From assembly GCA_028286165.1 (NCBI GenBank), contig JAPYMU010000185.1, positions 1 through 15,932 of the forward strand: a DNA stretch of 15,932 nt, in the 5' to 3' direction. Positions 7,891 to 14,696 of the stretch are shown here, piece by piece. The position numbers and the translations under genes are program-made. The DNA comes from Spongiicolonus versatilis (GTDB taxonomy: Bacteria > Pseudomonadota > Gammaproteobacteria > Arenicellales > Spongiicolonaceae). The notes under the pieces are model-generated. The model was given only the letters and a program-made list of their open reading frames with translations, was not told the origin of the DNA and made no database searches. Every line of letters begins with the position of its first letter. Positions within the stretch are counted from its first letter, which is position 1.

Positions 7891-8634
7891 AATTCTTTCG
7901 TAGGCGAGTTTAATTTTTTGCGTTTTTTCCGTTGCCACGCGCACCATTTCTTCCGGCATTCCTTTGGCCACCAGTTTGTCCGGGTGGTTGCGGTTCATTA
8001 ACTTGCGGTAGGCGCGCTTGACGGCATCGTCATCGGCGCTGCGCGGCACGCCGAGAATTTTGTAGTCCTCGCCGATGTCGCGCGCCGCTTCCTGCGCGCC
8101 GCCGGCGGCGGCGTATTGCACGCTGCTTAGAATTTGCTCCAGCGTCCGGCGGTCCACGCCGAGGGCCTGCGCCACCCGGCCGAGGATGCGGTTTTCCGCC
8201 GGGTCCAGCCGCCCGTCGGCCCATGCCGCGTGCGCCTGAATTTCCATGAACATCAAAATTAAACTGGTGCGGCGGCGGCATTCGGCGCGGAATTGTTCCA
8301 GCACTTCGTCCAGCGCAAAGTCGGCCGCCTTGCCCTCGTTAAACAGGTTGCGCGCGGCTTCGCGCTGTGCGGCGCCGAGGCGCATTTGCGCCATCACATT
8401 TTCCGCCACGGCGATTTCCTCGCGCGACACGCGGCCGTCAGCCTTGGCGATGTGGCCCATGACCGAAAAAGTCGCGGTGAAAAACGCCGCCTGGATGCGG
8501 TGCTGCACCGGCCCGGCTGCGCCGCCCAGGCCGCGGTCAAACTGGTGGCCCACAGCGGCGCCAAGCATCGCGCCCAGCGGCCCGCCTAACATGAAGCCGA
8601 ACGTGCCGCCGATAATTTTGCCCCACCAGGACAT
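7870..8634 (-). CDS. djlA: Co-chaperone DjlA (membrane-anchored J-domain protein with TerB-like domain)
   Basis: DjlA stimulates DnaK at the inner membrane. The 254-residue product has the full DjlA layout. The N-terminal membrane segment (about 5-30) begins MSWWGKIIGG and is glycine-rich with GG and GH positions, as in the dimerising E. coli segment. The TerB-like domain (about 48-165) carries FSVMGHIAKADGRVS and FMEIQAHAAWADGRL, and the C-terminal J domain (about 188-254) carries the HPD triad at 217-219 within NHPDKLVAKGMPEEM. The linker between TerB and J is shorter than the Gln/Gly-rich one in E. coli. It is the third gene of a minus-strand unit, 12 bp after the stress-protein gene, and ends 10 bp from the stop of the convergent kinase gene. 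No Shine-Dalgarno is visible before the ATG. Confidence 0.96.
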   Translation of the reverse strand: MSWWGKIIGGTFGFMLGGPLGAMLGAAVGHQFDRGLGGAAGPVQHRIQAAFFTATFSVMGHIAKADGRVSREEIAVAENVMAQMRLGAAQREAARNLFNEGKAADFALDEVLEQFRAECRRRTSLILMFMEIQAHAAWADGRLDPAENRILGRVAQALGVDRRTLEQILSSVQYAAAGGAQEAARDIGEDYKILGVPRSADDDAVKRAYRKLMNRNHPDKLVAKGMPEEMVRVATEKTQKIKLAYERIKKSRRR

Positions 8635-8646
8635 CAGCGGTGAAGT

Positions 8647-9495
8647 CTAATGCGCAAGGAGCAGCGGAATCCCGGCCTGGTCGATGACTTCCCTGGTGGC
8701 GCCGCCGAAAATCAACTGGCGCAGGCGGCTGTGGGTGTAGGCGCCCTTAATTAGTAAAGTGGCGTTGAACTCGCCGGCCGCTTTCAGGATGGCGTCACCG
8801 GGCTGCGCGTCGCCGAGTTCCATTTCGCGCAACTCGGCCTTGACGCCGTCCCCCGCCAAATGCGCGCACAGGGTTTTGCCGTCGGGGCCCGACACCGTGG
8901 CGCCGTGCACCTCAAGCACCATCACCCGGCCGGCGGCGCGCAGCAGGTCCACCGTCATGGCCACGGTGCGCGCGGTTTCAGTACTGCGGTTCCACACCAG
9001 CACCACCCGGTGCAGAATGTCCCCGGCCGGCCGCTCGCCGGCGATCAGCACCGGGCGGCCGCTTTCAAACAACGCCGCCTCGCACACCGTCCGCCAGTCC
9101 ACCAGCCCCGGCGTGCGCGACAGCGCGACGGCATCGAACAGCCGGCCGTATTCGCCGATGATTTGCATCTCCGCGCCTTCAAACTCGCGCCATGAGTACA
9201 CCGTTTCCGCGGCTCCGGAGTCCGCCTGGCCCTCGCGCAAACCCAACTCGCCGGCCTGGCGCACGAAGTCTGCACGTGACTTCTTCGCCTGCGCCTCGCT
9301 CTGCTCACCCAGTTGCGCGATGTAGTCGCCGGGCAGGGTGATTCCCTCGCCTGCAATTACCGGCAGTTGCTGCTTGACATGCATTCCCTGGATGAAACCA
9401 CGGTTTCCGCCGGCGGCGCGCACCACCGCCAGCGCCAGGTCCAGCGACGGCGCGCTGCTGTCAAAGTCGTAGTAGGGAACAAGAATGGCCCGCAT
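8647..9495 (-). CDS. Universal stress protein, tandem UspA domains
   Basis: The 282-residue protein is two Usp-type folds in one chain. The N-terminal half starts MRAILVPYYDF and looks degenerate. The C-terminal half starts at about 163 (RVVLVWNRSTETARTV) and ends with the nucleotide-binding type motif KGAYTHSRLRQLIFGGATREV (250-270), the Gx2Gx9G(S/T) pattern, then IPLLLAH. UspA proteins of this kind often bind ATP and act in stress survival; the precise role is unknown. It is the only gene in the window with a textbook ribosome binding site (GGAGGAAA). It follows rnd by 33 bp and precedes djlA by 12 bp, so the three are probably co-transcribed, although the strong site could let it be translated more heavily than its neighbours. 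Confidence 0.92.
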   Translation of the reverse strand: MRAILVPYYDFDSSAPSLDLALAVVRAAGGNRGFIQGMHVKQQLPVIAGEGITLPGDYIAQLGEQSEAQAKKSRADFVRQAGELGLREGQADSGAAETVYSWREFEGAEMQIIGEYGRLFDAVALSRTPGLVDWRTVCEAALFESGRPVLIAGERPAGDILHRVVLVWNRSTETARTVAMTVDLLRAAGRVMVLEVHGATVSGPDGKTLCAHLAGDGVKAELREMELGDAQPGDAILKAAGEFNATLLIKGAYTHSRLRQLIFGGATREVIDQAGIPLLLAH

Positions 9496-9500
9496 TGCAC

Positions 9501-9508
9501 TTTCCTCC
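9501..9508 (-). promoter_or_regulatory. Strong Shine-Dalgarno of the universal stress protein gene
   Basis: GGAGGAAA reads on the minus strand 5 nt upstream of ATG 9495. It is the one unambiguous anti-16S match ahead of a gene in this window and fixes the start. Confidence 0.85.
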
Positions 9509-9528
9509 GGCGGTCGCGAGTTGGTTGT

Positions 9529-10677
9529 TTACGGCTGCGCATTATACGCCATCCGCTCCAGCCGCCGGCCGGCGAAATCATGGCGCCAGCCGCGCAGCAG
9601 CCCCAGGTCGCGGCGGCCGCGGGCGAAATGTTTAAGGTCTTCCACCGTCGCCACCAGCGACGCCGGCACGGCATGCTGTTCACAGTGCGCGGCGAGAAAA
9701 TCGCGGCAGCGGTGAAACAATTTTTTCTGCTGCGCGCTCATGTGCAATTCATTCTTCCACACCGCCACCGGCGCCGCGCGCAGGCCGCGCGCCACCGCGC
9801 GCACCAAGGCATCGCCGCGCCGCCGCATCGTGCGCGGCGGCAAAACCTTCAACGCCGCCAGTTCCTTCAACGTGCGCGGCGGGTTGCGCGCCATGGCCGC
9901 CAGTGCGGCATTGTCCACGATCCACTCCCGCGGCCGGTCGGCCCGGCGCGCGGTTTCCTCGCGCCACTCGGCGAGGTGTTTCAGCACCTGCTGCTTTTGC
10001 GCGTCCAGCCCGGCGCCCAGCCGCGCGACCCGCCCGCGCAGCCCGGCATCGGCGGCGTTCATGTCGTGCCGCGCATCGTCGGCGAGCGCGGCGCAGTCCT
10101 CCTCCACCCAGGCCAGCCGCCCGCGCCGCTCCAGTTCGTCGCGCAAGCGCGCAAACATGGCCGCAAGATAACGGACGTCGTCCAGCGCATAGCGCACTTG
10201 TGCGCCGCTCAGCGGGCGCCTGCTCCAGTCGGTGCGCTGCGCGGTTTTTTCCAGTTTCACCTGCAGCAACTCATGCACCAGACCGGCGTAGCCGATTTGG
10301 TCGCCGTAGCCGGCCGCGGTGGCGGCGATTTGAGTGTCAAACACCGGCGCCGGCGCGCGGCCCAGGGCGAGGTGCAAAATCTCCAGATCCTGGCGGCACG
10401 CATGCATCACTTTCAGCCTCTGCTCCTCCAGAATTAGATCCGCCAGCGGCGCCAGCGAGTCGCAACACAGCACGTCCACACATGCAACCACCGTTGCGGC
10501 CGCCACCTGCACCAAACACAGCCGCGGGTAGTACGTGTTCACGCGCATGAACTCGGTATCCAGCATCAGCGCACCGCCGCCGTCACCGCCGCCAATGGCG
10601 CGGCACAAATCCACCAGCGCCGGCTGGTGGTCCACCAATTCGGCATTGGGGTTATACTCCGGCTTTCTTTTCATCAT
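9529..10677 (-). CDS. rnd: Ribonuclease D
   Basis: This 3'-to-5' exoribonuclease trims tRNA and other small RNA 3' ends. The 382-residue product shows the DEDDy exonuclease residues: D40 and E42 in MLDTEF, D97 in HACRQDLEIL, and Y163 with D167 in YALDDVRYL. The central region (about 215-290) fits an HRDC domain, and a second HRDC-like C-terminal segment follows, as in E. coli RNase D (about 375 residues). Two adjacent ATGs (10677 and 10674) could serve as start; neither has a clear Shine-Dalgarno. It leads a minus-strand unit with the stress-protein gene and djlA. Its start is only 17 bp from the divergent start of the membrane-protein gene, so any promoter for it must lie inside that gene. 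Confidence 0.96.
   Translation of the reverse strand: MMKRKPEYNPNAELVDHQPALVDLCRAIGGGDGGGALMLDTEFMRVNTYYPRLCLVQVAAATVVACVDVLCCDSLAPLADLILEEQRLKVMHACRQDLEILHLALGRAPAPVFDTQIAATAAGYGDQIGYAGLVHELLQVKLEKTAQRTDWSRRPLSGAQVRYALDDVRYLAAMFARLRDELERRGRLAWVEEDCAALADDARHDMNAADAGLRGRVARLGAGLDAQKQQVLKHLAEWREETARRADRPREWIVDNAALAAMARNPPRTLKELAALKVLPPRTMRRRGDALVRAVARGLRAAPVAVWKNELHMSAQQKKLFHRCRDFLAAHCEQHAVPASLVATVEDLKHFARGRRDLGLLRGWRHDFAGRRLERMAYNAQP
10653..10658 (+). promoter_or_regulatory. Candidate -10 box (TATACT) for the membrane protein-mpl-dsbA unit
   Basis: TATACT (5 of 6 matches) lies 36 bp before ATG 10695 and inside the first codons of the divergent rnd gene. I see no good -35 box at the expected distance, so this is tentative. 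Confidence 0.3.
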
Positions 10678-10694
10678 CTTTTAAGTCTCGCCGC

Positions 10695-11216
10695 ATGGTT
10701 GAACTCAGCAAGACATTGGCCGCGCTGGTGTGTTTCCGGCGCGGGCCCCAGGACATGCCGTATTCGGCCGGCGGCGCGGTGCTGCTGTCGCTGCTGTTCG
10801 TGTTTCTGTACGCGCGCAACCACGACAATGTTTACCTCGCACTGGCCGACAACGTCATGTTCTCGCTGGTGCGGGTGTACGTGTTCGGCTTTCTGGTCTG
10901 CGCGCTGCTGCGCATCAAGAACATGCAGGACCGCTGGTGGCAGACGCTGTTCGCGTTTTACGGCGCCGGCGTGCTGCTGGAGTTGTCGCGCTGGCTGCTG
11001 GCCGGCGGCCTGGCCGGCGGCGGCGCCGTGCTGTGGATTCATCTGGCGGTGGATTTCTGGTACCTCGCGGTGTGCGTTTCCATTATACGCCACGCCCTGG
11101 GCCTCAGCCTCGGCCGCGCGGTGCTCACCGCCGTGGCCTGCAACGTCGTCACCAGCATTATCGGCCTCGCTTTCATCGGTTTGCCGGCGCTGGATTTTGC
11201 CCTGCCCGAAAACTAA
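10695..11216 (+). CDS. Conserved multi-pass membrane protein (YIP1-like)
   Basis: The 173-residue protein is strongly hydrophobic with about five predicted membrane helices (roughly 24-40, 56-73, 82-105, 109-131, 139-162). The short cytoplasmic N-terminus carries CFRRGPQDMPYS, which resembles the RGPQDLP-type start I associate with small YIP1-like inner-membrane proteins of gammaproteobacteria. I know of no established function. It is probably the first gene of a unit with mpl (3 bp downstream) and dsbA, which places it with envelope functions. The ATG start has no Shine-Dalgarno. Codon use matches its neighbours. The YIP1 assignment is a recollection of sequence style, not a demonstrated match; that it is a real membrane-protein gene is much surer. 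Confidence 0.85.
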   Translation: MVELSKTLAALVCFRRGPQDMPYSAGGAVLLSLLFVFLYARNHDNVYLALADNVMFSLVRVYVFGFLVCALLRIKNMQDRWWQTLFAFYGAGVLLELSRWLLAGGLAGGGAVLWIHLAVDFWYLAVCVSIIRHALGLSLGRAVLTAVACNVVTSIIGLAFIGLPALDFALPEN

Positions 11217-11219
11217 GCC

Positions 11220-12347
11220 ATGCGCGTTCACATCGCCGGCATCGGCGGCGTCTTCATGGCCGGTATCGCGCTGCTTGCCAAAGAATTGGGACTGCAGGTC
11301 AGCGGCTGCGACGGTGAAGTCTACCCGCCGGTCAGCGACCTGCTGGCCGCGCACAACATCACCGTCACCCGCGGCTGCGACCCGGCGCAACTGCGCCCGC
11401 CGCCGGACCAACTCATCATCGGCAACGCCCTGAGCCGCGGCAACCCGCTGGTGGAGGCCGCGCTGGACGCCGGCCTCACCCTCACCTCCGGCCCGCAATG
11501 GCTGGCCGAAAACATTCTCACCGGCCGCCGGGTGATTGCCGTTGCCGGCACCCACGGCAAAACCACCACCACCGCCATGTTGGTATGGATTTTGCAGCGC
11601 GCCGGGCTCGCCCCCGGTTTTTTAATCGGCGGCATGCCCGGCAATTTTTCGGCCTCGGCGCGCATCGGCGGCGGCGAGTGGTTTGTGGTGGAGGCCGACG
11701 AATACGACAGCGCATTTTTTGACAAGCGGCCGAAGTTCGTCCACTACCGGCCGCTCATCGCCGTCCTGCTCAACCTGGAATTTGACCACGCCGACATCTA
11801 CGACAATCTTGGCGACATCCAGAAGCAATTCCACTACCTGCTCCGCACCGTCCCGGCCGCCGGCACCGTTGTGGTCAACCGATTCTCCAAAACCCTGTCC
11901 GAGGTTTTGCGCATGGGCTGCTGGAGTACCGTGCAACAGTTTGCAGTGGACGGCGGTGACGGCGGCATCCGCGTGGTCGACGATTTCGCCCACCACCCCA
12001 CCGCCATCGCCCGCACCCTCGCCGCCGCCCGCGCCGTCCACCTCGGCAGCGGCGGCGGCCGCCTCATCGCGGTTTTTGAGCCGCGCTCCAACAGCATGCG
12101 CCTCGGCGTCCACCGCGACGCCCTGCCCGCCGCCTTCACCGCCGCCGACCGCGCTTTCCTGCTGTGGCCCGGCGAGCCACCGGCCGGCTTTCCCTGCCCG
12201 TTGCACACCGCCGCCGCCAGCAGCCCACTGCTCGCCGCCCTGCAGGCCTGCGCCCGCCCCGGCGACTGCGTGGTGTTCATGAGCAACGGCGGCTTTGACG
12301 GCGTACAGCAAAAATTTATTGCGCGATTGTCCGGCGACGTGGTATAA
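11220..12347 (+). CDS. mpl: UDP-N-acetylmuramate:tripeptide ligase Mpl, internally shortened
   Basis: Mpl joins recycled L-Ala-gamma-D-Glu-meso-DAP to UDP-MurNAc in cell-wall recycling. The identity is clear from HIAGIGGVFMAGIALLAKELG (4-24), GNALSRGNP (68-76), the P-loop AGTHGKTTTT (109-118), EADEYDSAFFDKRPKFVHY (158-176), NLEFDHADIYDNL (185-197), DDFAHHPTAI (254-263), FEPRSNSM (286-293) and MSNGGFDGVQQKF (354-366). The product is 375 residues against about 457 in E. coli. Most of the shortfall falls between MGCWS (232-236) and DDFAHHP: only 17 residues here against about 90 in E. coli as I recall it. The missing part includes the conserved GEHNxxN and RRRLE regions of Mur ligases, which contribute to nucleotide binding. 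The frame is kept. The protein may be inactive or altered. The gene starts 3 bp after the membrane-protein gene. Confidence 0.93.
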   Translation: MRVHIAGIGGVFMAGIALLAKELGLQVSGCDGEVYPPVSDLLAAHNITVTRGCDPAQLRPPPDQLIIGNALSRGNPLVEAALDAGLTLTSGPQWLAENILTGRRVIAVAGTHGKTTTTAMLVWILQRAGLAPGFLIGGMPGNFSASARIGGGEWFVVEADEYDSAFFDKRPKFVHYRPLIAVLLNLEFDHADIYDNLGDIQKQFHYLLRTVPAAGTVVVNRFSKTLSEVLRMGCWSTVQQFAVDGGDGGIRVVDDFAHHPTAIARTLAAARAVHLGSGGGRLIAVFEPRSNSMRLGVHRDALPAAFTAADRAFLLWPGEPPAGFPCPLHTAAASSPLLAALQACARPGDCVVFMSNGGFDGVQQKFIARLSGDVV

Positions 12348-12354
12348 ACCGGCC

Positions 12355-12987
12355 ATGCGAAAAATCACCACCGTTCTCACCCTGTCCCTCGGCCTGTGCT
12401 TCAGCGCGGCTGCGGCGGCGCAATTCACCGAAGGCGAGCATTATGTTGTCCTCCGCACGCCGCAGCCGGTGCAAACCGGGGACAAAATTGAAGTGCTGGA
12501 ATTGTTCTGGTACGGCTGCCCGCACTGCTACCGGCTTGAGCCGTACATTCAGCGGTGGCTGCGCGGCGGGAAACCGGACAACGCCGAGTACGTTCCGCTG
12601 CCGGCGGTGCTGCGCGAGTCGTGGGGCTTTCATGCGCGGGTGTTCTACACCTTTGAGGCGCTGGGCGCGGTGGAGGCGCTGCATGAGGAATTTTATGACG
12701 CCATCCACAAATTGCGCAAGCGCATGCGCAACGCCGAGGATGCGGCCGATTTCGCCGCCGAGCACGGCGTGGACAAGGAGGAGTTTCTCAGCGCGTTCAA
12801 TTCTTTCGGCGTGGAAACCCGGCTGCGCCAGGGCACCGCCCGCAGCATGCGCTACGCCGCGCCGGGAGTGCCGAGCATGATTGTGGACGGAAAATACCGC
12901 ACCTCGGTGTCCGCCGCCGGCGGGCCTGAGGAGTTGATGGAAGTGGTGAACTTCCTGGTCAGGAAATCAGCCGGCGAGCGAGGCTGA
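12355..12987 (+). CDS. dsbA: Thiol:disulfide interchange protein DsbA
   Basis: DsbA puts disulfide bonds into exported proteins in the periplasm and is normally reoxidised by DsbB. With start ATG 12355 the product has 210 residues, the usual size. It begins with a signal peptide (MRKITTVLTLSLGLCFSAAAAA, cleaved near residues 20-22). The thioredoxin-fold active site is CPHC (C55 and C58, in FWYGCPHCY), and the cis-proline is P173 in GVPSMIVDG. The helical insertion lies between. The frame is open upstream to 12295, but that extension overlaps mpl and would bury the signal peptide, so I reject it. It follows mpl by 7 bp without a Shine-Dalgarno, so it is likely translated from the shared transcript. 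dsbB is not in the window. Confidence 0.96.
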   Translation: MRKITTVLTLSLGLCFSAAAAAQFTEGEHYVVLRTPQPVQTGDKIEVLELFWYGCPHCYRLEPYIQRWLRGGKPDNAEYVPLPAVLRESWGFHARVFYTFEALGAVEALHEEFYDAIHKLRKRMRNAEDAADFAAEHGVDKEEFLSAFNSFGVETRLRQGTARSMRYAAPGVPSMIVDGKYRTSVSAAGGPEELMEVVNFLVRKSAGERG

Positions 12988-13003
12988 CGGGACCGGAAAA
13001 GAA

Positions 13004-13080
<77 letters not shown>

Positions 13081-13090
13081 GGCGCCGCCC

Positions 13091-13119
13091 ATACTAAGAT
13101 ATAATCGGCGCCACTGCAA
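13091..13119 (-). promoter_or_regulatory. Candidate promoter of tRNA-Arg
   Basis: On the minus strand TTGCAG (13119-13114), a 17-bp spacer and TAGTAT (13096-13091) precede the tRNA. The predicted start, near 13084, is about 4 nt before the mature 5' end. The boxes are imperfect (3 and 4 of 6), but spacing and position fit. Confidence 0.45.
13100..13105 (+). promoter_or_regulatory. Candidate -10 box (TATAAT) of the cytochrome c gene
   Basis: A perfect TATAAT lies 27 bp before ATG 13133 and interleaves with the divergent tRNA-Arg promoter. The expected -35 position falls in the 5' end of the tRNA gene and does not match TTGACA, so activity may need an activator or rest on the -10 alone. Confidence 0.5.
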
Positions 13120-13132
13120 ACCCGCCGCCGCC

Positions 13133-13645
13133 ATGACCGACAACCAGTTCGCCAAAGCATTTTTCTACATGGTGGCGCTGTTAGCCGCGCTGACCGTGGC
13201 GCTGGTCGGCATCGGCATCCTCATGGCCTCCGATGTGGACACTCGAATGGAGGCGGAAAAGCAGCAGCGCCGCGACCGCATCATTGCCGAGCGCATCGCC
13301 CCGGCGGGGACGCTGGCGGTGGGCGAACAGGCCGCAGCGGAGGCTGCAGAAGCGGCGGTTGCACCGGCGGTACAGGTGGCCGAAGCCGGCGAGGTGTCCG
13401 GCGAGGCGGTGTACAACGTGAGTTGCGTCGCCTGCCATGGTCCGGGCATTGCCGGCGCCCCGGCCCTCGGCAAGCCGGAGGCGTGGACCGAACGTATCAG
13501 CCGGGGAATGGAGACGCTGGTGGAAAACGCCATCAACGGCTACCAGGGAACGGCCGGTTTCATGCCGGCAAAAGGCGGCAACCCGTCGCTGTCCGATGCG
13601 CAGGTGCGGGCGGCGGTGGAATACATGGTGGAAAATTCGCGCTGA
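13133..13645 (+). CDS. Membrane-anchored c-type cytochrome, cytochrome c5-like
   Basis: The 170-residue protein is a monohaem cytochrome acting as an electron carrier on the periplasmic face. An uncleaved N-terminal anchor (about 9-31) is followed by a charged, then alanine/glutamate-rich linker (about 38-88) and one class I cytochrome domain (about 89-170). The haem site is CVACH (C98, C101, H102), and M144 in GFMPAKGGNPSLSD is the likely axial ligand. The linker and C-terminal pattern (MPAKGG, LSDAQVRAAVEYM) fit the cytochrome c5 group. The partners are not in the window; a terminal oxidase or denitrification enzyme is the usual guess for this group. ATG 13133 has no Shine-Dalgarno; the open frame back to 13073 runs into the tRNA gene and is rejected. 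Confidence 0.92.
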   Translation: MTDNQFAKAFFYMVALLAALTVALVGIGILMASDVDTRMEAEKQQRRDRIIAERIAPAGTLAVGEQAAAEAAEAAVAPAVQVAEAGEVSGEAVYNVSCVACHGPGIAGAPALGKPEAWTERISRGMETLVENAINGYQGTAGFMPAKGGNPSLSDAQVRAAVEYMVENSR

Positions 13646-13646
13646 C

Positions 13647-13676
13647 TTGACCGGCGGCGGCGCGGTGCGCTATGAT
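13647..13676 (+). promoter_or_regulatory. Promoter of tRNA-Asn
   Basis: TTGACC (13647-13652), an 18-bp spacer and TATGAT (13671-13676), both 5 of 6 matches, lie just after the cytochrome stop codon. Transcription would start near 13683, about 5 nt before the mature tRNA. This is the best sigma-70-type promoter in the window. Confidence 0.75.
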
Positions 13677-13687
13677 TGCGGAGTTGC

Positions 13688-13763
<76 letters not shown>

Positions 13764-13764
13764 T

Positions 13765-13802
13765 TCACCGCCGCCCTCACCCTCACCGCCGCCACCCTCA
13801 CC
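13765..13802 (+). repeat. Short direct repeat between tRNA-Asn and the transporter gene
   Basis: TCACCGCCGCC occurs at 13765-13775 and again at 13783-13793 (18-bp period), and CACCCTCACC-like units fill the rest. The stretch is almost free of purines and makes up nearly the whole gap before ATG 13806. Confidence 0.6.
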
Positions 13803-13805
13803 GGC

Positions 13806-14696
13806 ATGCGTGACAACATCCGGCCTGCCATCGCCTGCATTCTGCTCGCGGTGCTGGCGTTGTCGTTCGGCGACGCCGTCATCAAATTAACCAGCGCGAA
13901 TTTTTCCCTGTGGCAGTTGTTCGTGCTGCGCTCTCTGCCGGTGGCCGCGTGTTTGGCGCTTTTCATCGCGCTGCGGCGGCGCATGATTTTCATGCCGCGC
14001 GCGCTGCCGTGGACCTTGCTGCGCAGTTTCGCGCTGTGCTTCTCGTGGGTGGCGTATTACATTTCGCTGCCGCATTTGCAGTTGTCGGTGGCGGCGGCCG
14101 GTTTCTACACCGGGCCGCTGTTCATCGCGCTGTTCTCGGCCGTGTTCGCCGGCGCGCGGGTCGGCGCGCGCACCTGGTTTGCGCTGGCGCTCGGTTTTGC
14201 CGGCGTGCTGGCGCTGGTGCGGCCCGATGTGGACGGCTTTAACCGCTACGCGCTGCTGCCGATTGCGGCGGCGGTGCTGTTCGCGCTGGCCATGGTGTTG
14301 ACCGCCACCAAATGCCGGCGCGAAACGCCGGCGGTGCTGGCGCTGTGGTTCAACTTTGCCCTCATCGCCACCGGCGCGTTGGTCAGCGTTTGGGCGCTGC
14401 TGTGGCCGGCGGCGGCGGACGCCGACCCGTTTCTGCTCGGCGGGTGGACGGCGCTGGGGCCCGGCGGGTGGTTGACCGTGGGCGTGCTGGCGGCGGTGAT
14501 GTTGGTGGCGGCGCCGCTGGTTATTTTCGCCTACCAGAATGGTCCGCCCGCCACCATCGGGGCGTTTGATTACGGCTATCTGGTATTCAGCGCGATGTGG
14601 GGATTTCTGGCCTTCACCGAGGTTCCCGATGCGGCGGCCGTCACCGGCATGGTCATGATCGCCGCCGCCGGCATCGTTGCGGTGCGCAAAACTTAA
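13806..14696 (+). CDS. EamA-family (drug/metabolite transporter superfamily) permease
   Basis: The 296-residue protein has the two-repeat, ten-helix layout of EamA transporters. Helices fall at about 7-27, 36-55, 68-86, 92-113, 120-137, 147-165, 178-200, 221-243, 250-270 and 275-292. The first repeat includes SFGDAVIKLTS and LWQLFVLRSLPVAA; the end of the second (GAFDYGYLVFSAMWGFLAFTEVPDA) is the family's usual final helix pair. Members export amino acids, metabolites or S-adenosylmethionine-like solutes; the substrate cannot be read here. The start has no Shine-Dalgarno and is chosen because it precedes helix 1 directly. It follows tRNA-Asn by 42 bp, and its stop shares the bases TTAA with the stop of the convergent ATP-grasp gene. 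Confidence 0.93.
   Translation: MRDNIRPAIACILLAVLALSFGDAVIKLTSANFSLWQLFVLRSLPVAACLALFIALRRRMIFMPRALPWTLLRSFALCFSWVAYYISLPHLQLSVAAAGFYTGPLFIALFSAVFAGARVGARTWFALALGFAGVLALVRPDVDGFNRYALLPIAAAVLFALAMVLTATKCRRETPAVLALWFNFALIATGALVSVWALLWPAAADADPFLLGGWTALGPGGWLTVGVLAAVMLVAAPLVIFAYQNGPPATIGAFDYGYLVFSAMWGFLAFTEVPDAAAVTGMVMIAAAGIVAVRKT

Noticed and set aside
9313..10437. 374-codon plus-strand frame opposite rnd and the stress-protein gene
   Set aside because: Arg/His/Ala-rich composition typical of GC-rich antisense shadows; rnd carries all catalytic residues on the other strand.
12295..12354. 20-codon N-terminal extension of DsbA
   Set aside because: It overlaps mpl and would place sequence ahead of a textbook signal peptide that starts at ATG 12355.
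10674..12428. Long minus-strand frames opposite the membrane protein, mpl and dsbA genes
   Set aside because: Low-complexity Ala/Gly/His-rich translations, antisense to genes with clear motifs.
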